From: Erysipelotrichaceae bacterium
GTDB taxonomy: Bacteria > Bacillota_I > Bacilli_A > Erysipelotrichales > Erysipelotrichaceae
DNA: 64,000 bases
Direction: 5' to 3'
NCBI GenBank assembly: GCA_029101345.1
Contig: JAQXQU010000101.1
Span: forward strand, 1 to 64,000
The position numbers were made by a program, and so were the translations under genes. This document shows positions 1 to 10,050 of this stretch, piece after piece (the first letter of the stretch is position 1; the number at the start of each line of letters is the position of its first letter). A model generated the notes under the pieces. It searched no databases. It saw only the letters and a list, made by a program, of their open reading frames with translations, and was not told where the DNA came from.

Positions 1-70
1 TGATAAGATCCCTCTAAAGTAGACAACTAAAATAAATAAAGTTGTTTACAGAAAGGAGGGATCTTTTCTT

Positions 71-784
71 ATGGGAAGAAAGAGTAAATATACAATAGAA
101 GAAAAAGTTCAAGCAGTATCAGATTATAAAAACGGAAAACGAGGAGTAGCGCAAATATGCAACGATTTAAATATGAATCATTCAAATTTGGTTGATTGGA
201 TATCCATATATGATAAGTATGGAGAATCTGGATTTGTCTATAGAGATGGAAACAGATCCTATATTAAAGAATTCAAGGAAATGGTAGTTAGAGAATATTT
301 GAATGGCAATAGTTCCACAAGAGGCTTATGCATAAAATATGGAATTCCTTCTCATCAAACCTTGCTAAAATGGGTTAATAGTTATAATGGTCATGAAGAA
401 TTAAAGGACTATGATCCTAAGGGAGATGTCTACATGGCTAAAAGAAGAAAAACAACAATAGAAGAAAGAAATGAAATCGTACAGTACTGCCTGGAACACA
501 ATAAGGAATACAAGCTGGCTGCAGAACATTTCGATGTATCCTATGCTCAGGTATATCAATGGGTACAGAAGTACTTGAAATCAGGTGAAGATGGTCTCAT
601 CGATAACAGAGGCAAAAGAAAAGATGAATCTCAGCTGAGTGAACTGGAACGCCTCAGACGTGAAAATGAACGTTTGAAACGTCAGCTTGAGTTCAAAGAA
701 AGAGAGGAAATCATCTTAAAAAAATTGCAGGAAGTCGAAAGGAGGCGATATTCGCCAAAGGGAAACAGGAACCGGAGTATATAG
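71..784 (+). CDS. IS3-family transposase OrfA (helix-turn-helix)
   Basis: Repeated HTH segments (KYTIEEKVQAVSDYKNG..., KTTIEERNEIVQYCLEHN...) and C-terminal leucine-zipper-like LERLRRENERLKRQLEF. Confidence 0.9.
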   Translation: MGRKSKYTIEEKVQAVSDYKNGKRGVAQICNDLNMNHSNLVDWISIYDKYGESGFVYRDGNRSYIKEFKEMVVREYLNGNSSTRGLCIKYGIPSHQTLLKWVNSYNGHEELKDYDPKGDVYMAKRRKTTIEERNEIVQYCLEHNKEYKLAAEHFDVSYAQVYQWVQKYLKSGEDGLIDNRGKRKDESQLSELERLRRENERLKRQLEFKEREEIILKKLQEVERRRYSPKGNRNRSI

Positions 785-900
785 TTATCAAAGAACTTCA
801 CGAAGCGCATCAGTGGAGTATCAGCTGTTTATGCAAAGTTCTTGAACTTCCAAGATGCAGCTATTACAAGTGGTTAAATAGGAAAGAAACGAAAGAGGAA

Positions 901-1734
901 TTGGAAAACCACGAGCTAGCACAACTGATTCTTGAGTATGATGAAAGATTCAATCACATTCTTGGTTACAGAAGAATGACAAGATGGATCAACAAATTGA
1001 ATTCAAAGCATTACAATCGGAAGAGAGTCAGAAGACTCATGAAACTTCTCGGGGTAAAATCCATCATTCGCAAGAAACGAGAAAAATATGAAAGCACAGC
1101 ACCTGAGATCTCGGCAGAGAATGTATTATCAAGAAACTTCAATGCGACAAAGCCAAACGAAAAATGGACAACGGATGTCACTGAATTCAAGGTGGCTGGA
1201 ACAAAACAGAAATTGTATTTGAGCGCTATTCTTGATCTATATGACCGAAGTGTGGTCTCTTATGAAATCAGCACAAGAAACGACAATAGCCTGGTATTCA
1301 GGACTTACGAAGAAGCAGTCAAGTCAAATCCAGGAGCTACACCTCTTCTCCACAGCGATCGAGGATTCCAATATACAAGCAAAGTATTTCAGACGAAACT
1401 GGGCAAGGCAGGCATAAGACAAAGCATGTCTCGCGTAGGAAGATGCATCGATAATGGACCTACTGAAGGATTCTGGGGAATCATCAAATCAGAGATGTAT
1501 TACTTGAAGAAATATGACTCTTTAGAAGAACTCAGAGAAGATATCATTCAATACATCCATTTCTACAATTACGAACGATTGCAGGAACGTTTTGATGATA
1601 GAACACCTATGGCTGTACGCATCGCTGCGTTAACTGCAGAGAACGTTGCTCAATATCCAATCAAGGAAAACAAGCGTATCCAAAAGTATTATGCTAATTT
1701 GAAATCCAAACAAGAACAATATTCTATAGCATAA
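901..1734 (+). CDS. IS3-family transposase OrfB (rve/DDE integrase core)
   Basis: KWTTDVTEFKV, LSAILDLYDRSVVSYEIS, HSDRGFQYTS, DNGPTEGFWGIIKSEMYY motifs; open reading continues upstream in the same frame (EYIVIKELHEAHQWSISCLCKVLELPRCSYYKWLNRKE) to the orfA frameshift site. Confidence 0.92.
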   Translation: MENHELAQLILEYDERFNHILGYRRMTRWINKLNSKHYNRKRVRRLMKLLGVKSIIRKKREKYESTAPEISAENVLSRNFNATKPNEKWTTDVTEFKVAGTKQKLYLSAILDLYDRSVVSYEISTRNDNSLVFRTYEEAVKSNPGATPLLHSDRGFQYTSKVFQTKLGKAGIRQSMSRVGRCIDNGPTEGFWGIIKSEMYYLKKYDSLEELREDIIQYIHFYNYERLQERFDDRTPMAVRIAALTAENVAQYPIKENKRIQKYYANLKSKQEQYSIA

Positions 1735-1883
1735 TAAAAGATGCCTTACCATCAGGTAAAGCATCCATTGAATTTTATTTATTTGTCCTGTCTACTTGAC
1801 AGGGGACCGATCATGACACAGCTTGGCTTTAACTGTTTTATGGACACCCGGCAAAACATCCAGGGCCTTTTTATTTTCTGATG

Positions 1884-2498
1884 CTAGATGATGTAGCTTA
1901 CTTTGGCTTCCTTGCCGTGAATAATCCGCTTGATGTTTGGCCAATGACGGTAGATGACAAATATAGTTATCAATAAGGTCATGATAGCAAACTTCATATT
2001 GCCATAAGTCAGAAAGCCAATGAGACTTGCAAAGACTAGAGATGTCATTGAAGCAAGACTGACCATCTTGAATAAGCCAAGCATCATGAAGAAGAACAGC
2101 AATGGGAAGAAAAAGGTAAAGACTACATCCTTGGTACTGAATAATCCAAGTGCCAGGAGATAGCCGAAGGTGCAAGCTACAGCCTTGCCCCCTTTGAATC
2201 CGGCAAAATAAGGGAAACAGTGCCCAACACAGACTGCCATGCCACAATATGGCGCAGCATCCGGAGTCAATTGGTAGCAGATGGTCATCATTGCAAATGC
2301 CTTCAAGGCATCAAGGATAGTGACTGCAATGCCTGCTTTCTTGCCAAGAACACGTCCAGCGTTGGTTCCACCGAGATTTCCTGAACCATATTCACGGATA
2401 TCAGTCTTGTAGAATACTTTGCCTATGATCAATCCCCATGGAATGGAACCAAAGAAATAGCCTATCAGAACCCAAACAATAGTCAATATAATGCTCAT
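1884..2498 (-). CDS. plsY: Glycerol-3-phosphate acyltransferase PlsY
   Basis: GYFFGSIPWGLIIGK, GSGNLGGTNAGRVLGKKAG, GHCFPYFAGFKGGKAVA motifs; divergent from parE. Confidence 0.93.
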   Translation of the reverse strand: MSIILTIVWVLIGYFFGSIPWGLIIGKVFYKTDIREYGSGNLGGTNAGRVLGKKAGIAVTILDALKAFAMMTICYQLTPDAAPYCGMAVCVGHCFPYFAGFKGGKAVACTFGYLLALGLFSTKDVVFTFFFPLLFFFMMLGLFKMVSLASMTSLVFASLIGFLTYGNMKFAIMTLLITIFVIYRHWPNIKRIIHGKEAKVSYII

Positions 2499-2571
2499 TT
2501 TTATCTCTCCTTTTATATTCTAACATGGGTATATCAATTATGATATAATTTATAAGTTGAAATGAGGTTCT

Positions 2572-4494
2572 ATGGTTAATAATTACGATGACAACAGTAT
2601 TGAAATATTGGAAGGTCTTGAAGCTGTACGCAAAAGACCAGGCATGTATATTGGATCTGTAGATAGCAGAGGTTTGCATCACTGTGTCTGGGAAATAGTC
2701 GACAATGCCGTTGATGAAGCCTTGAATGGCTATGGTAAGGAAATCACTATCCAGCTTAATAAGGACGGCTCATGTTCGGTTAGTGATAGTGGACGAGGCA
2801 TGCCTGTTGGCAAGCATAAGTCAGGCAAAAACACATTGGAAGTCATTTTTACTGTCCTGCATGCTGGTGGCAAGTTCTCAGAAGCAGGTGGCTATAAGAC
2901 TTCTGGTGGTTTGCATGGTGTCGGTGCCAGTGTTGTCAATGCGTTGAGTTCGTGGCTGGAAGTTGAAGTCTGCCGTGATAAGAAACGCTATCTCATGCGT
3001 TTTGAAAATGGTGGGAAAAAGACTTTTCCTTTACAGGAACTTGGTTCAACCAACAGAACTGGTTCCAAAGTAACTTTCCTTCCAGACAAGAAGATCTTTT
3101 CAACAATCCAGTTCAACTACGCAACAATCTGTGAAAGAGCTCAGGAACAGGCTTTTCTTCTCAATGGTGTCAAACTGACAGTCATCGATGAAAAGAACAA
3201 TGAAAAGAAGGAATTCGCTTACCATGATGGCTTAAGAGCCTTTATGGATTTCATTCATGAAGACGCTGATGTCTTGCATGATACAGTCTGCTTTTCAGGT
3301 TCAAGCAACGGAATCAATGTTGATATCGCCTTCCAATATTCCGATAGCTATCAGGAAAATACCTTTTCCTATGTCAATCTTGTCAGAACCAAGGATGGTG
3401 GCAGCCATGAAGTCGGTTATAAGAGTGCATTTACCAAGACGATTAATGATTTTGCCAGATCAATTGGTCTTATCAAGGACAAGGATAAGAATCTGGAAGG
3501 AGCTGATATCCGTGAAGGACTTACAAGCATTATAGCTGTTTCGATACCTGAATCCATTTTGCAATTTGAAGGCCAGACCAAGGGAAAGCTCGGTACACCA
3601 GAAGCCAAGAGTGCAGTAGAGGGTATTGTTAGTGAAAAGCTGATGTATTATCTGCAGGAAAACAAGGATATAGCTGTCAATCTGATCAAGAAGATGCAAA
3701 GGGCAGCTATCGCCAGAGAAGCTGCAAGAAAAGCTAAGGATGAGGCAAGAGCTGGGCGCAAGAATGTGACCAAGTCAAAACAGCTTTTGTCTGGAAAATT
3801 GGCAAATGCCCAATCCAAGGACTATTCAAAGCTCGAACTGTTTCTTGTAGAAGGTGATTCAGCCGGTGGTTCTGCCAAGAAATGCCGTGACTCCCGCTAT
3901 CAGGCCATTCTTCCGCTTAGAGGCAAGGTCCTTAATACCGAGAAGGCTTCAACCATTGATATCGAAAAGAATGAAGAACTGAACACCATTGTCCACTGCT
4001 TAGGGGCAGGTGTTGGTTCTCACTTCTCCATTGAAGATATCCATTATGACAAAGTCATCATCATGACCGATGCTGATACTGATGGTGCTCATATCCAGAT
4101 ACTCCTTTTGACCTTTTTCTATCGCTTCATGCGTGAACTGATAGAAACTGGCCATGTCTATTTGGCGATGCCACCGCTCTATCGGGTTATCAAGAACAAG
4201 GAAATGATTTATTGCTACTCCGATGAAGAGCTGAATGCCTTAAGGGAAGATGGTGTAAAGCTTGATATCCAACGCTATAAGGGCTTAGGTGAAATGGATG
4301 CTGACCAGCTGTGGGATACAACAATGGATCCGGAAAAGCGTACACTTATTAAGGTCTCAATTGAAGATGCTGCTCTATGTGAAAGAAGAATATCGGTTTT
4401 GATGGGCAATAAGGCAGATCTTCGCCGTGAATGGATTGAGAAGCATATAGATTTTACTTTGGAAGAAAACTATACGGTGGAAAGAAATGGCTAA
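2572..4494 (+). CDS. parE: DNA topoisomerase IV subunit B
   Basis: GHKL ATPase motifs (EIVDNAVDEALNGYG, GLHGVGASVVNALS), TOPRIM EGDSAGGSAKKCRDSRYQAILPLRGKVLN; followed by parC. Confidence 0.95.
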   Translation: MVNNYDDNSIEILEGLEAVRKRPGMYIGSVDSRGLHHCVWEIVDNAVDEALNGYGKEITIQLNKDGSCSVSDSGRGMPVGKHKSGKNTLEVIFTVLHAGGKFSEAGGYKTSGGLHGVGASVVNALSSWLEVEVCRDKKRYLMRFENGGKKTFPLQELGSTNRTGSKVTFLPDKKIFSTIQFNYATICERAQEQAFLLNGVKLTVIDEKNNEKKEFAYHDGLRAFMDFIHEDADVLHDTVCFSGSSNGINVDIAFQYSDSYQENTFSYVNLVRTKDGGSHEVGYKSAFTKTINDFARSIGLIKDKDKNLEGADIREGLTSIIAVSIPESILQFEGQTKGKLGTPEAKSAVEGIVSEKLMYYLQENKDIAVNLIKKMQRAAIAREAARKAKDEARAGRKNVTKSKQLLSGKLANAQSKDYSKLELFLVEGDSAGGSAKKCRDSRYQAILPLRGKVLNTEKASTIDIEKNEELNTIVHCLGAGVGSHFSIEDIHYDKVIIMTDADTDGAHIQILLLTFFYRFMRELIETGHVYLAMPPLYRVIKNKEMIYCYSDEELNALREDGVKLDIQRYKGLGEMDADQLWDTTMDPEKRTLIKVSIEDAALCERRISVLMGNKADLRREWIEKHIDFTLEENYTVERNG

Positions 4495-6991
4495 GAAGAA
4501 AGTAAAGGAAATCATTGCCCACAATATTGAGGAAACCCTTGATGACATCATGTCTGATCGTTTTGGTCGTTATTCCAAATACATTATCCAGGAAAGAGCA
4601 CTTCCTGATGCCAGAGATGGTCTGAAACCTGTTCAAAGAAGAATCCTCTATTCCATGTGGGTTGATGGCAATACTGCTGAAAAACCCCATCGAAAATCAG
4701 CCAAGACGGTTGGTTCAGTCATGGGAACCTATCATCCTCATGGTGATTCATCGATTTATGAAGCGATGGTCAGAATGTCTCAGGATTGGAAGATCAACAT
4801 TCCGTTGATTGATATGCATGGCAACAATGGTTCCATTGATGATGATCCGCCAGCTGCTATGCGTTATACCGAGGCAAGGCTTTCCAAAAATGCTTCACTT
4901 CTTCTGGAAGATACTCGCAGGGAAATCGTACCTATGACCAACAACTACGATGATACTGAACTGGAACCAACGGTTCTTCCTGCAAGATATCCTTTATTGC
5001 TTGTCAACGGTTCAACAGGCATTGCTTCTGGCTATGCAACTAATATTGCTCCGCATAATCTTAATGAAGTAATTTCAGCTGCCATTTATCGCATCAATAA
5101 CCCTGATTGCACAATTGATGAACTGATGGAGATTGTCAAAGGTCCTGATTTCCCAACCGGAGGCATTGTCATGGGCAAGGATGCAATAAGGGAAGTCTTC
5201 AGAACTGGAAAGGGGAAGGTTATTCTTCGTTCCAAATGTGAAGTAGTAGAAGGCAAGACTGCCAATAGCATTATCATTACGGAAATACCATATGAAGTAG
5301 TCAAGTCACAGCTTGTCAAGCGTATCAGTGACCTTTATCTTGAAAAGGATCTCGAAGGTGTGCTCGATGTTCGTGATGAATCGGGAAGAAATGGCTTAAG
5401 AATAGTAGTTGATCTCAAGAAGGAAGCCAATGCTGATGTGATTCTCAACTATCTTTATAAGAACACTGACTTGCAAACCAACTATTCCTATAACTGCATT
5501 GCCATTGTCAATCATTCGCCAGTCCTCTTATCACTTGCTGGATTCCTGGACTGTTTCATTGACCATCGTCGTCAGGTTGTTCTGAATCGTTCCATCTATC
5601 TGCGTGACAGTAAAAAATCAAGGCTTCATATTATTGAAGGATTGATCAAGGCCATATCCATTCTTGATTCCGTCATTGAACTGATCAGAAAATCCAAGGA
5701 CAAGAAGGAATCAAAGAGACGCTTATGTGAAGCTTTTCTCTTTACAGAAGAACAGGCTGAAGCCATTGTCAATCTGCGCCTTTATCGTTTATCAAATACT
5801 GATATTGCTGAACTCAAAGAGGAATTTGCCAATCTAACCAAGGAGATATCGGAACTTGAATCAATCATCAATTCCAAAGCAGTCCTGGACAATCTCCTAT
5901 GCAAGGAACTAAGGCAGATCAATGAACTATATCCAATCAAACGCAAGACAGAGATTATTGATAAGGTTGAGGAAATAGTCATTGACAAGATGTCAATGAT
6001 TCCAAACGAGCCTTGTTACATCACTCTTTCAAGAGATGGCTATTTGAAGCGTTTCTCACCAAGAGCATTCAATGCCAATGAAAACCAGTTCCCATATGTC
6101 AAGGAAAACGATTCCTTGATTGGGATCAAGCCTTGTGATACAGTCGATACGCTTCTTGTCTTTACTAATAAGGGCAATTATGGCTATATCCCTGTCTATC
6201 GCATCGATGAAGCTAAATTCAAGGACTTGGGCAAGCATGTATCAGCTTATGTCAGATTTGATGGAAACGAAAAGATCGTTGGTGGCGTTGTCGTCAAGAA
6301 CTTCAATTCCTATGTCTATGTCGTGACATTAAGCAAGGGTGGCATGATTAAGAAGACGATGCTTCCAAGATTCAATCTGCAAAGATATAACAAGGCGGTT
6401 TCAGCTATGAAACTAAAGGACAATGATGAAATGGCAGCTATTGCTTTGTGCTATGAAGGCGACGATCTGCTGGTCATTTCCAGAAACGGCTTTTATAATC
6501 GCTATTCATCTTCAGTCCTAGCTGACTTGGCTCCTAAGGCTCAGGGCGTAGGTGCCATCAGTGTCAAGGGGGATGAGGCGGTTGCTCTTATAAGCTTCCA
6601 TCATGATGGGAATGAACTGGTATTATTCTCGGAAGCAGGCAATATGAAACGTATCCATCTCTCTGATGTTCCGCTTACAAATCGCAATGCAAAGGGAGGA
6701 AGGCTCTATAAGGCAGTCAAATCCAATCCACAATATGTCAAATATGCATTCCTTTCTGATTCCTATTCAACATTGATGTTCAATGTGGATGGAAAGGTGG
6801 AAATGCTTGATGTCAAAGATATTCCTTTTATGAGTACAGAAGCTGCTTTCTCATCACCGATCAAATTGTCAGCAGGCTACAATTTCATTCATCAGGACCA
6901 CAGTGATATTCCTGATGCCCTGATTGTCGATATTCCTGAGCAATTGAAGGAAAATGATGGTGAAAGCTATACAGAAACGAGTTTGTTTTAA
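4487..6991 (+). CDS. parC: DNA topoisomerase IV subunit A
   Basis: RALPDARDGLKPVQRRILYSM, YHPHGDSSIYEAMVRMSQDW, AAMRYTEARLS motifs; 8-bp overlap with parE. Confidence 0.95.
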   Translation: MAKKKVKEIIAHNIEETLDDIMSDRFGRYSKYIIQERALPDARDGLKPVQRRILYSMWVDGNTAEKPHRKSAKTVGSVMGTYHPHGDSSIYEAMVRMSQDWKINIPLIDMHGNNGSIDDDPPAAMRYTEARLSKNASLLLEDTRREIVPMTNNYDDTELEPTVLPARYPLLLVNGSTGIASGYATNIAPHNLNEVISAAIYRINNPDCTIDELMEIVKGPDFPTGGIVMGKDAIREVFRTGKGKVILRSKCEVVEGKTANSIIITEIPYEVVKSQLVKRISDLYLEKDLEGVLDVRDESGRNGLRIVVDLKKEANADVILNYLYKNTDLQTNYSYNCIAIVNHSPVLLSLAGFLDCFIDHRRQVVLNRSIYLRDSKKSRLHIIEGLIKAISILDSVIELIRKSKDKKESKRRLCEAFLFTEEQAEAIVNLRLYRLSNTDIAELKEEFANLTKEISELESIINSKAVLDNLLCKELRQINELYPIKRKTEIIDKVEEIVIDKMSMIPNEPCYITLSRDGYLKRFSPRAFNANENQFPYVKENDSLIGIKPCDTVDTLLVFTNKGNYGYIPVYRIDEAKFKDLGKHVSAYVRFDGNEKIVGGVVVKNFNSYVYVVTLSKGGMIKKTMLPRFNLQRYNKAVSAMKLKDNDEMAAIALCYEGDDLLVISRNGFYNRYSSSVLADLAPKAQGVGAISVKGDEAVALISFHHDGNELVLFSEAGNMKRIHLSDVPLTNRNAKGGRLYKAVKSNPQYVKYAFLSDSYSTLMFNVDGKVEMLDVKDIPFMSTEAAFSSPIKLSAGYNFIHQDHSDIPDALIVDIPEQLKENDGESYTETSLF

Positions 6992-6992
6992 T

Positions 6993-8036
6993 ATGATGAA
7001 ATGCAAAGGTTGTGGCGCTTTATTGCAAAATGAAGAGCCAGCAAAAGTCGGATATGTTTCAAAGCCTGGCCAGGAATACTGCCAGCGCTGTTTCAGATTA
7101 TCGCATTATGGCGATATTTCTTCTCTGCATACCGAAGCTGTCAATGATGAAATAGTCAAGGAAATCTATGGCAAATATGACCATCCATTGTTTGTTCTGA
7201 TAGTTGATGTCCTAGATGCCATCTATCTTTACGAGGATGATCTCTTGTCTATCTTCAAGGGAAGGGATGTTCTTCTATTGATCAACAAGATTGATCTGCT
7301 GCCTAGCAATATCAAGGATGATCGATTTGAAAGGCTTTTTGCTAAAATTGTATCCAAATGCACTAGCAAGGGTGCCAATATTGTTGATTGCCTTTTGACA
7401 TATAAGGATGATTACACTTTCAACGATTTTTTCCTAAGGACTCTTGATGCACTTGGCTATCAGAACATTGTCTTTGCTGGTCGGGCAAATGCCGGCAAAT
7501 CAACATTGCTCAATAAGCTCCTTGGAATGAATAATCTGACAACATCCATCTATCCAGGAACAACAATTAGTGATAATGTATTTGCATATGGCAAATATCA
7601 GTTTATTGATACACCGGGACTTAGCGATGGCAATTCATTGCTTTCCTATTTGCCTGAAGACAAAATCAAGCCTTTGATGATTGATCGGACAATTACTCCA
7701 ATGGTCTATCAGTTCTATGAACCACAGACCTATCTGCTGGATGGCATTTTCAAAATAGATGTCATGCCGGAAAAGAATGCATCAATCATTTTCTACATCA
7801 ACAACTCGCTGAAGATCCATCGCACCAGGACAGCAAATGTCAAACGCTATCTTGATAACAACAAGGATAGTTTTCTTCTTGATCTTTCACCGAAGAAGAC
7901 CTTCGAAGATAGGATAACGAATAGGAAAATGTATTATCTTAAGGGATTGGGACTATTCAAGATTGCTGGCCGCTGCAAGATCAGAATCAGCTATTATGCA
8001 AAACTAAGATTGTTTACAAATGAGGTATTATTATGA
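6993..8036 (+). CDS. yqeH: Ribosome biogenesis GTPase YqeH
   Basis: N-terminal zinc finger CKGCGALLQ...YCQRCFRLSHY and circularly permuted GTPase motifs (NKIDLLP, GRANAGKSTLLNKLLG, DTPG); start placed at ATG 6993. Confidence 0.92.
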   Translation: MMKCKGCGALLQNEEPAKVGYVSKPGQEYCQRCFRLSHYGDISSLHTEAVNDEIVKEIYGKYDHPLFVLIVDVLDAIYLYEDDLLSIFKGRDVLLLINKIDLLPSNIKDDRFERLFAKIVSKCTSKGANIVDCLLTYKDDYTFNDFFLRTLDALGYQNIVFAGRANAGKSTLLNKLLGMNNLTTSIYPGTTISDNVFAYGKYQFIDTPGLSDGNSLLSYLPEDKIKPLMIDRTITPMVYQFYEPQTYLLDGIFKIDVMPEKNASIIFYINNSLKIHRTRTANVKRYLDNNKDSFLLDLSPKKTFEDRITNRKMYYLKGLGLFKIAGRCKIRISYYAKLRLFTNEVLL

Positions 8037-8323
8037 AACTTGACGGCAAACAGAAAAGATTTCTGAGAGGACTGGCTTCAAAGGAAAAAGCTGTCTTTCA
8101 GATTGGCAAGGAAGGACTTAGCGACAATCTCTATAATGGCATCAGGACCTATCTTGATGCTCATGAACTGGCAAAGGTTTCAGTACTGAAGTCCTGTGAT
8201 CTTGATATGAATGAGATTGCGATTGAATTATCAGCTAGGACCAATTCAGAACTGGTCCAGATAATTGGCAAGACAGTTGTTCTTTATCGCCAATCCAAGG
8301 ACAGGATCATTGATCTTCCATGA
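8033..8323 (+). CDS. yhbY: CRM-domain RNA-binding protein YhbY/YqeI
   Basis: KQKRFLRGLASKEKAVFQIGKEGLSDNL...IIGKTVVLYRQSKD. Confidence 0.9.
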   Translation: MKLDGKQKRFLRGLASKEKAVFQIGKEGLSDNLYNGIRTYLDAHELAKVSVLKSCDLDMNEIAIELSARTNSELVQIIGKTVVLYRQSKDRIIDLP

Positions 8324-9063
8324 TATTAATAACGGAAAAGCAGCTTCAGACCTTAAGAAAGATTTATCATCTTGACAAGAAGAAAACTTTTCTGGTCTAT
8401 GCAGATGACACAAGCCGAAAGTATTATGATAAATTGCTTAAGGACAATCCCTTTATCATCTTAAGTGATGATCATAATGCCATTAAGGGAGAAGAGCTGT
8501 CCTTTGACAGCTTCAGAAGCTTCCCTTCGACAATCAGAAGGCTATTGTTCCTGGATGATGATGCACTGAGCATAATGGTAGAAGCCATGATGTCAAAAAA
8601 GCGCTTTGAGCATTCGCTTTCAGTAGCAAAAACTTGCAAGATGCTGGCCAAATATCATCATGTTGATCAAAGAAAAGCTTATCTTGCTGGCTTATTGCAT
8701 GATGTCACCAAGGAATTGCCGGAAGAATTCCATGATTCATATTTACGCTATTATGATAAGGATAAGCTTTCCTATCCCTTGCCCATCAAGCATTCCTTTT
8801 CTGCTAGCTATTATCTCAAAGATAAGCTTGGCTTAAGTGATAGTGATGTCCTGCAAGCCATTTATAACCATACAATCTGTTCATCCAATGACCGTCTTTG
8901 CCGGATTATCTATATTGCAGATAAAAGGGAACCACTCAGGGGCATAGATGACGGAATAATGGAAACTGCCAAGAAGGACTTGCATGGTGCATATGAGAAA
9001 CTGCAACAGGATGTCAAAGCCTATTTGCAGAAAAGAGGTACAGATGGACACATTATTGAATAG
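8320..9063 (+). CDS. yqeK: HD-domain YqeK-like hydrolase with N-terminal remnant of NadD
   Basis: RFEHSLSVAKTCKMLAKYH...AGLLHDVTKELP HD motifs; position between yhbY and rsfS; N-terminal ~85 aa lacks the nucleotidyltransferase GGSFDPIHxGH motif. Confidence 0.85.
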   Translation: MILITEKQLQTLRKIYHLDKKKTFLVYADDTSRKYYDKLLKDNPFIILSDDHNAIKGEELSFDSFRSFPSTIRRLLFLDDDALSIMVEAMMSKKRFEHSLSVAKTCKMLAKYHHVDQRKAYLAGLLHDVTKELPEEFHDSYLRYYDKDKLSYPLPIKHSFSASYYLKDKLGLSDSDVLQAIYNHTICSSNDRLCRIIYIADKREPLRGIDDGIMETAKKDLHGAYEKLQQDVKAYLQKRGTDGHIIE

Positions 9064-9394
9064 AATTTTTCAGGCAGTTGATTACAAACAGGGTGATGAT
9101 ATAGTTATCATTGACTTAAGGGGCTTTAGTCCATTCGTTGACTATTTTCTTATTGCGACTGCTCGTAATGAACGTATGGCAGGAGCGATTGTGGATGAGA
9201 TTGAAAAAGTGGCAATTGAGAGTGGAGCTAAGGTCATTGGCATTGATAAATCCAAGGATTCTGGCTGGTTTTTGATTGATGCCGGTTCTGTTGTCTGCCA
9301 TTTGTTTACCAAGGAAAAAAGAGATTATTACAATCTGGAGGGCTTATGGAAGGATCTTCCACAAATAGAGATGCCAAAAACTACGAACTTTTAG
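9044..9394 (+). CDS. rsfS: Ribosome silencing factor RsfS (YbeB)
   Basis: DIVIIDLRGFSPFVDYFLIATARNERMAGAIVDEIE; GWFLIDAGSVVCHLF; start placed at ATG 9044. Confidence 0.92.
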   Translation: MDTLLNRIFQAVDYKQGDDIVIIDLRGFSPFVDYFLIATARNERMAGAIVDEIEKVAIESGAKVIGIDKSKDSGWFLIDAGSVVCHLFTKEKRDYYNLEGLWKDLPQIEMPKTTNF

Positions 9395-10050
9395 CCTATT
9401 ATTATGATTCCCTTTTATCAGATCGGGAGAGTTTTGGGTTGTGGCTGGCTTATATAGAAGAGAAGCCTTTTCGAACTGTTCTTGATCTAGGGGCAGGTTC
9501 AGCAATCATGGCTGCCATTTTGGCAAATAAGGGTTATGATGTTGTTGCTTCAGACATCTCAAGACAGATGAAGGAAGCTGCCACAAAGAACTTCAAGGGA
9601 GAATATCTGGTTCTCGATATGACAGATTATCACCTGGATAGGAAATTCGATCTTATTATCTGTCTTGTTGATTCCATTAACTATCTGCAGGAAGATGAAC
9701 TGGATTCCTTCTTCATATGTGCAAAGGAACATCTGAATCAGAATGGCCGTCTTCTCTTTGATATGCATCATCCCTGTCGCCTTGAAGAATTTGCCGATGA
9801 ATATCTCGAAGAAGGCCATATTGATGATATTGATTATCTATGGTCAATTGAATCTGACCCTTATGATAGGTTGATCAACACTCATTTCACTTTCTATACG
9901 CCTAATGGCATGGTCTTAGAAAACCATACCCAGCATGTCTTTGATTGTGAAATGATTCAGAATAAAATGGAAGAAGCTGGTTTTGCTGTTAGAATAATCG
10001 ACGATTTTGTCGAAGAAGAAAAGATATTAGTGATAGGAGAGAAAAGATGA
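9346..10050 (+). CDS. Class I SAM-dependent methyltransferase (YqeM-like)
   Basis: VLDLGAGSAIMAAILANKGYDVVASDISRQM; follows rsfS. Confidence 0.85.
   Translation: MEGSSTNRDAKNYELLAYYYDSLLSDRESFGLWLAYIEEKPFRTVLDLGAGSAIMAAILANKGYDVVASDISRQMKEAATKNFKGEYLVLDMTDYHLDRKFDLIICLVDSINYLQEDELDSFFICAKEHLNQNGRLLFDMHHPCRLEEFADEYLEEGHIDDIDYLWSIESDPYDRLINTHFTFYTPNGMVLENHTQHVFDCEMIQNKMEEAGFAVRIIDDFVEEEKILVIGEKR

Larger units (their letters stand above)
1..1813 (+). mobile_element. IS3-family insertion sequence (IS150-like organisation), apparently complete
   Basis: orfA plus orfB with DDE transposase; left end TGATAAGATCCCTCTAAAGTAGACA..AAATAAATAAA matches the reverse complement of the right end TGATCGGTCCCCTGTCAAGTAGACAGGACAAATAAATAAA as an imperfect terminal repeat. 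Confidence 0.85.

Noticed and set aside
1792-2247. 151-aa ORF antisense-frame to plsY, entering the IS right end
   Set aside because: Overlaps plsY in another frame and crosses the IS boundary; no motifs.
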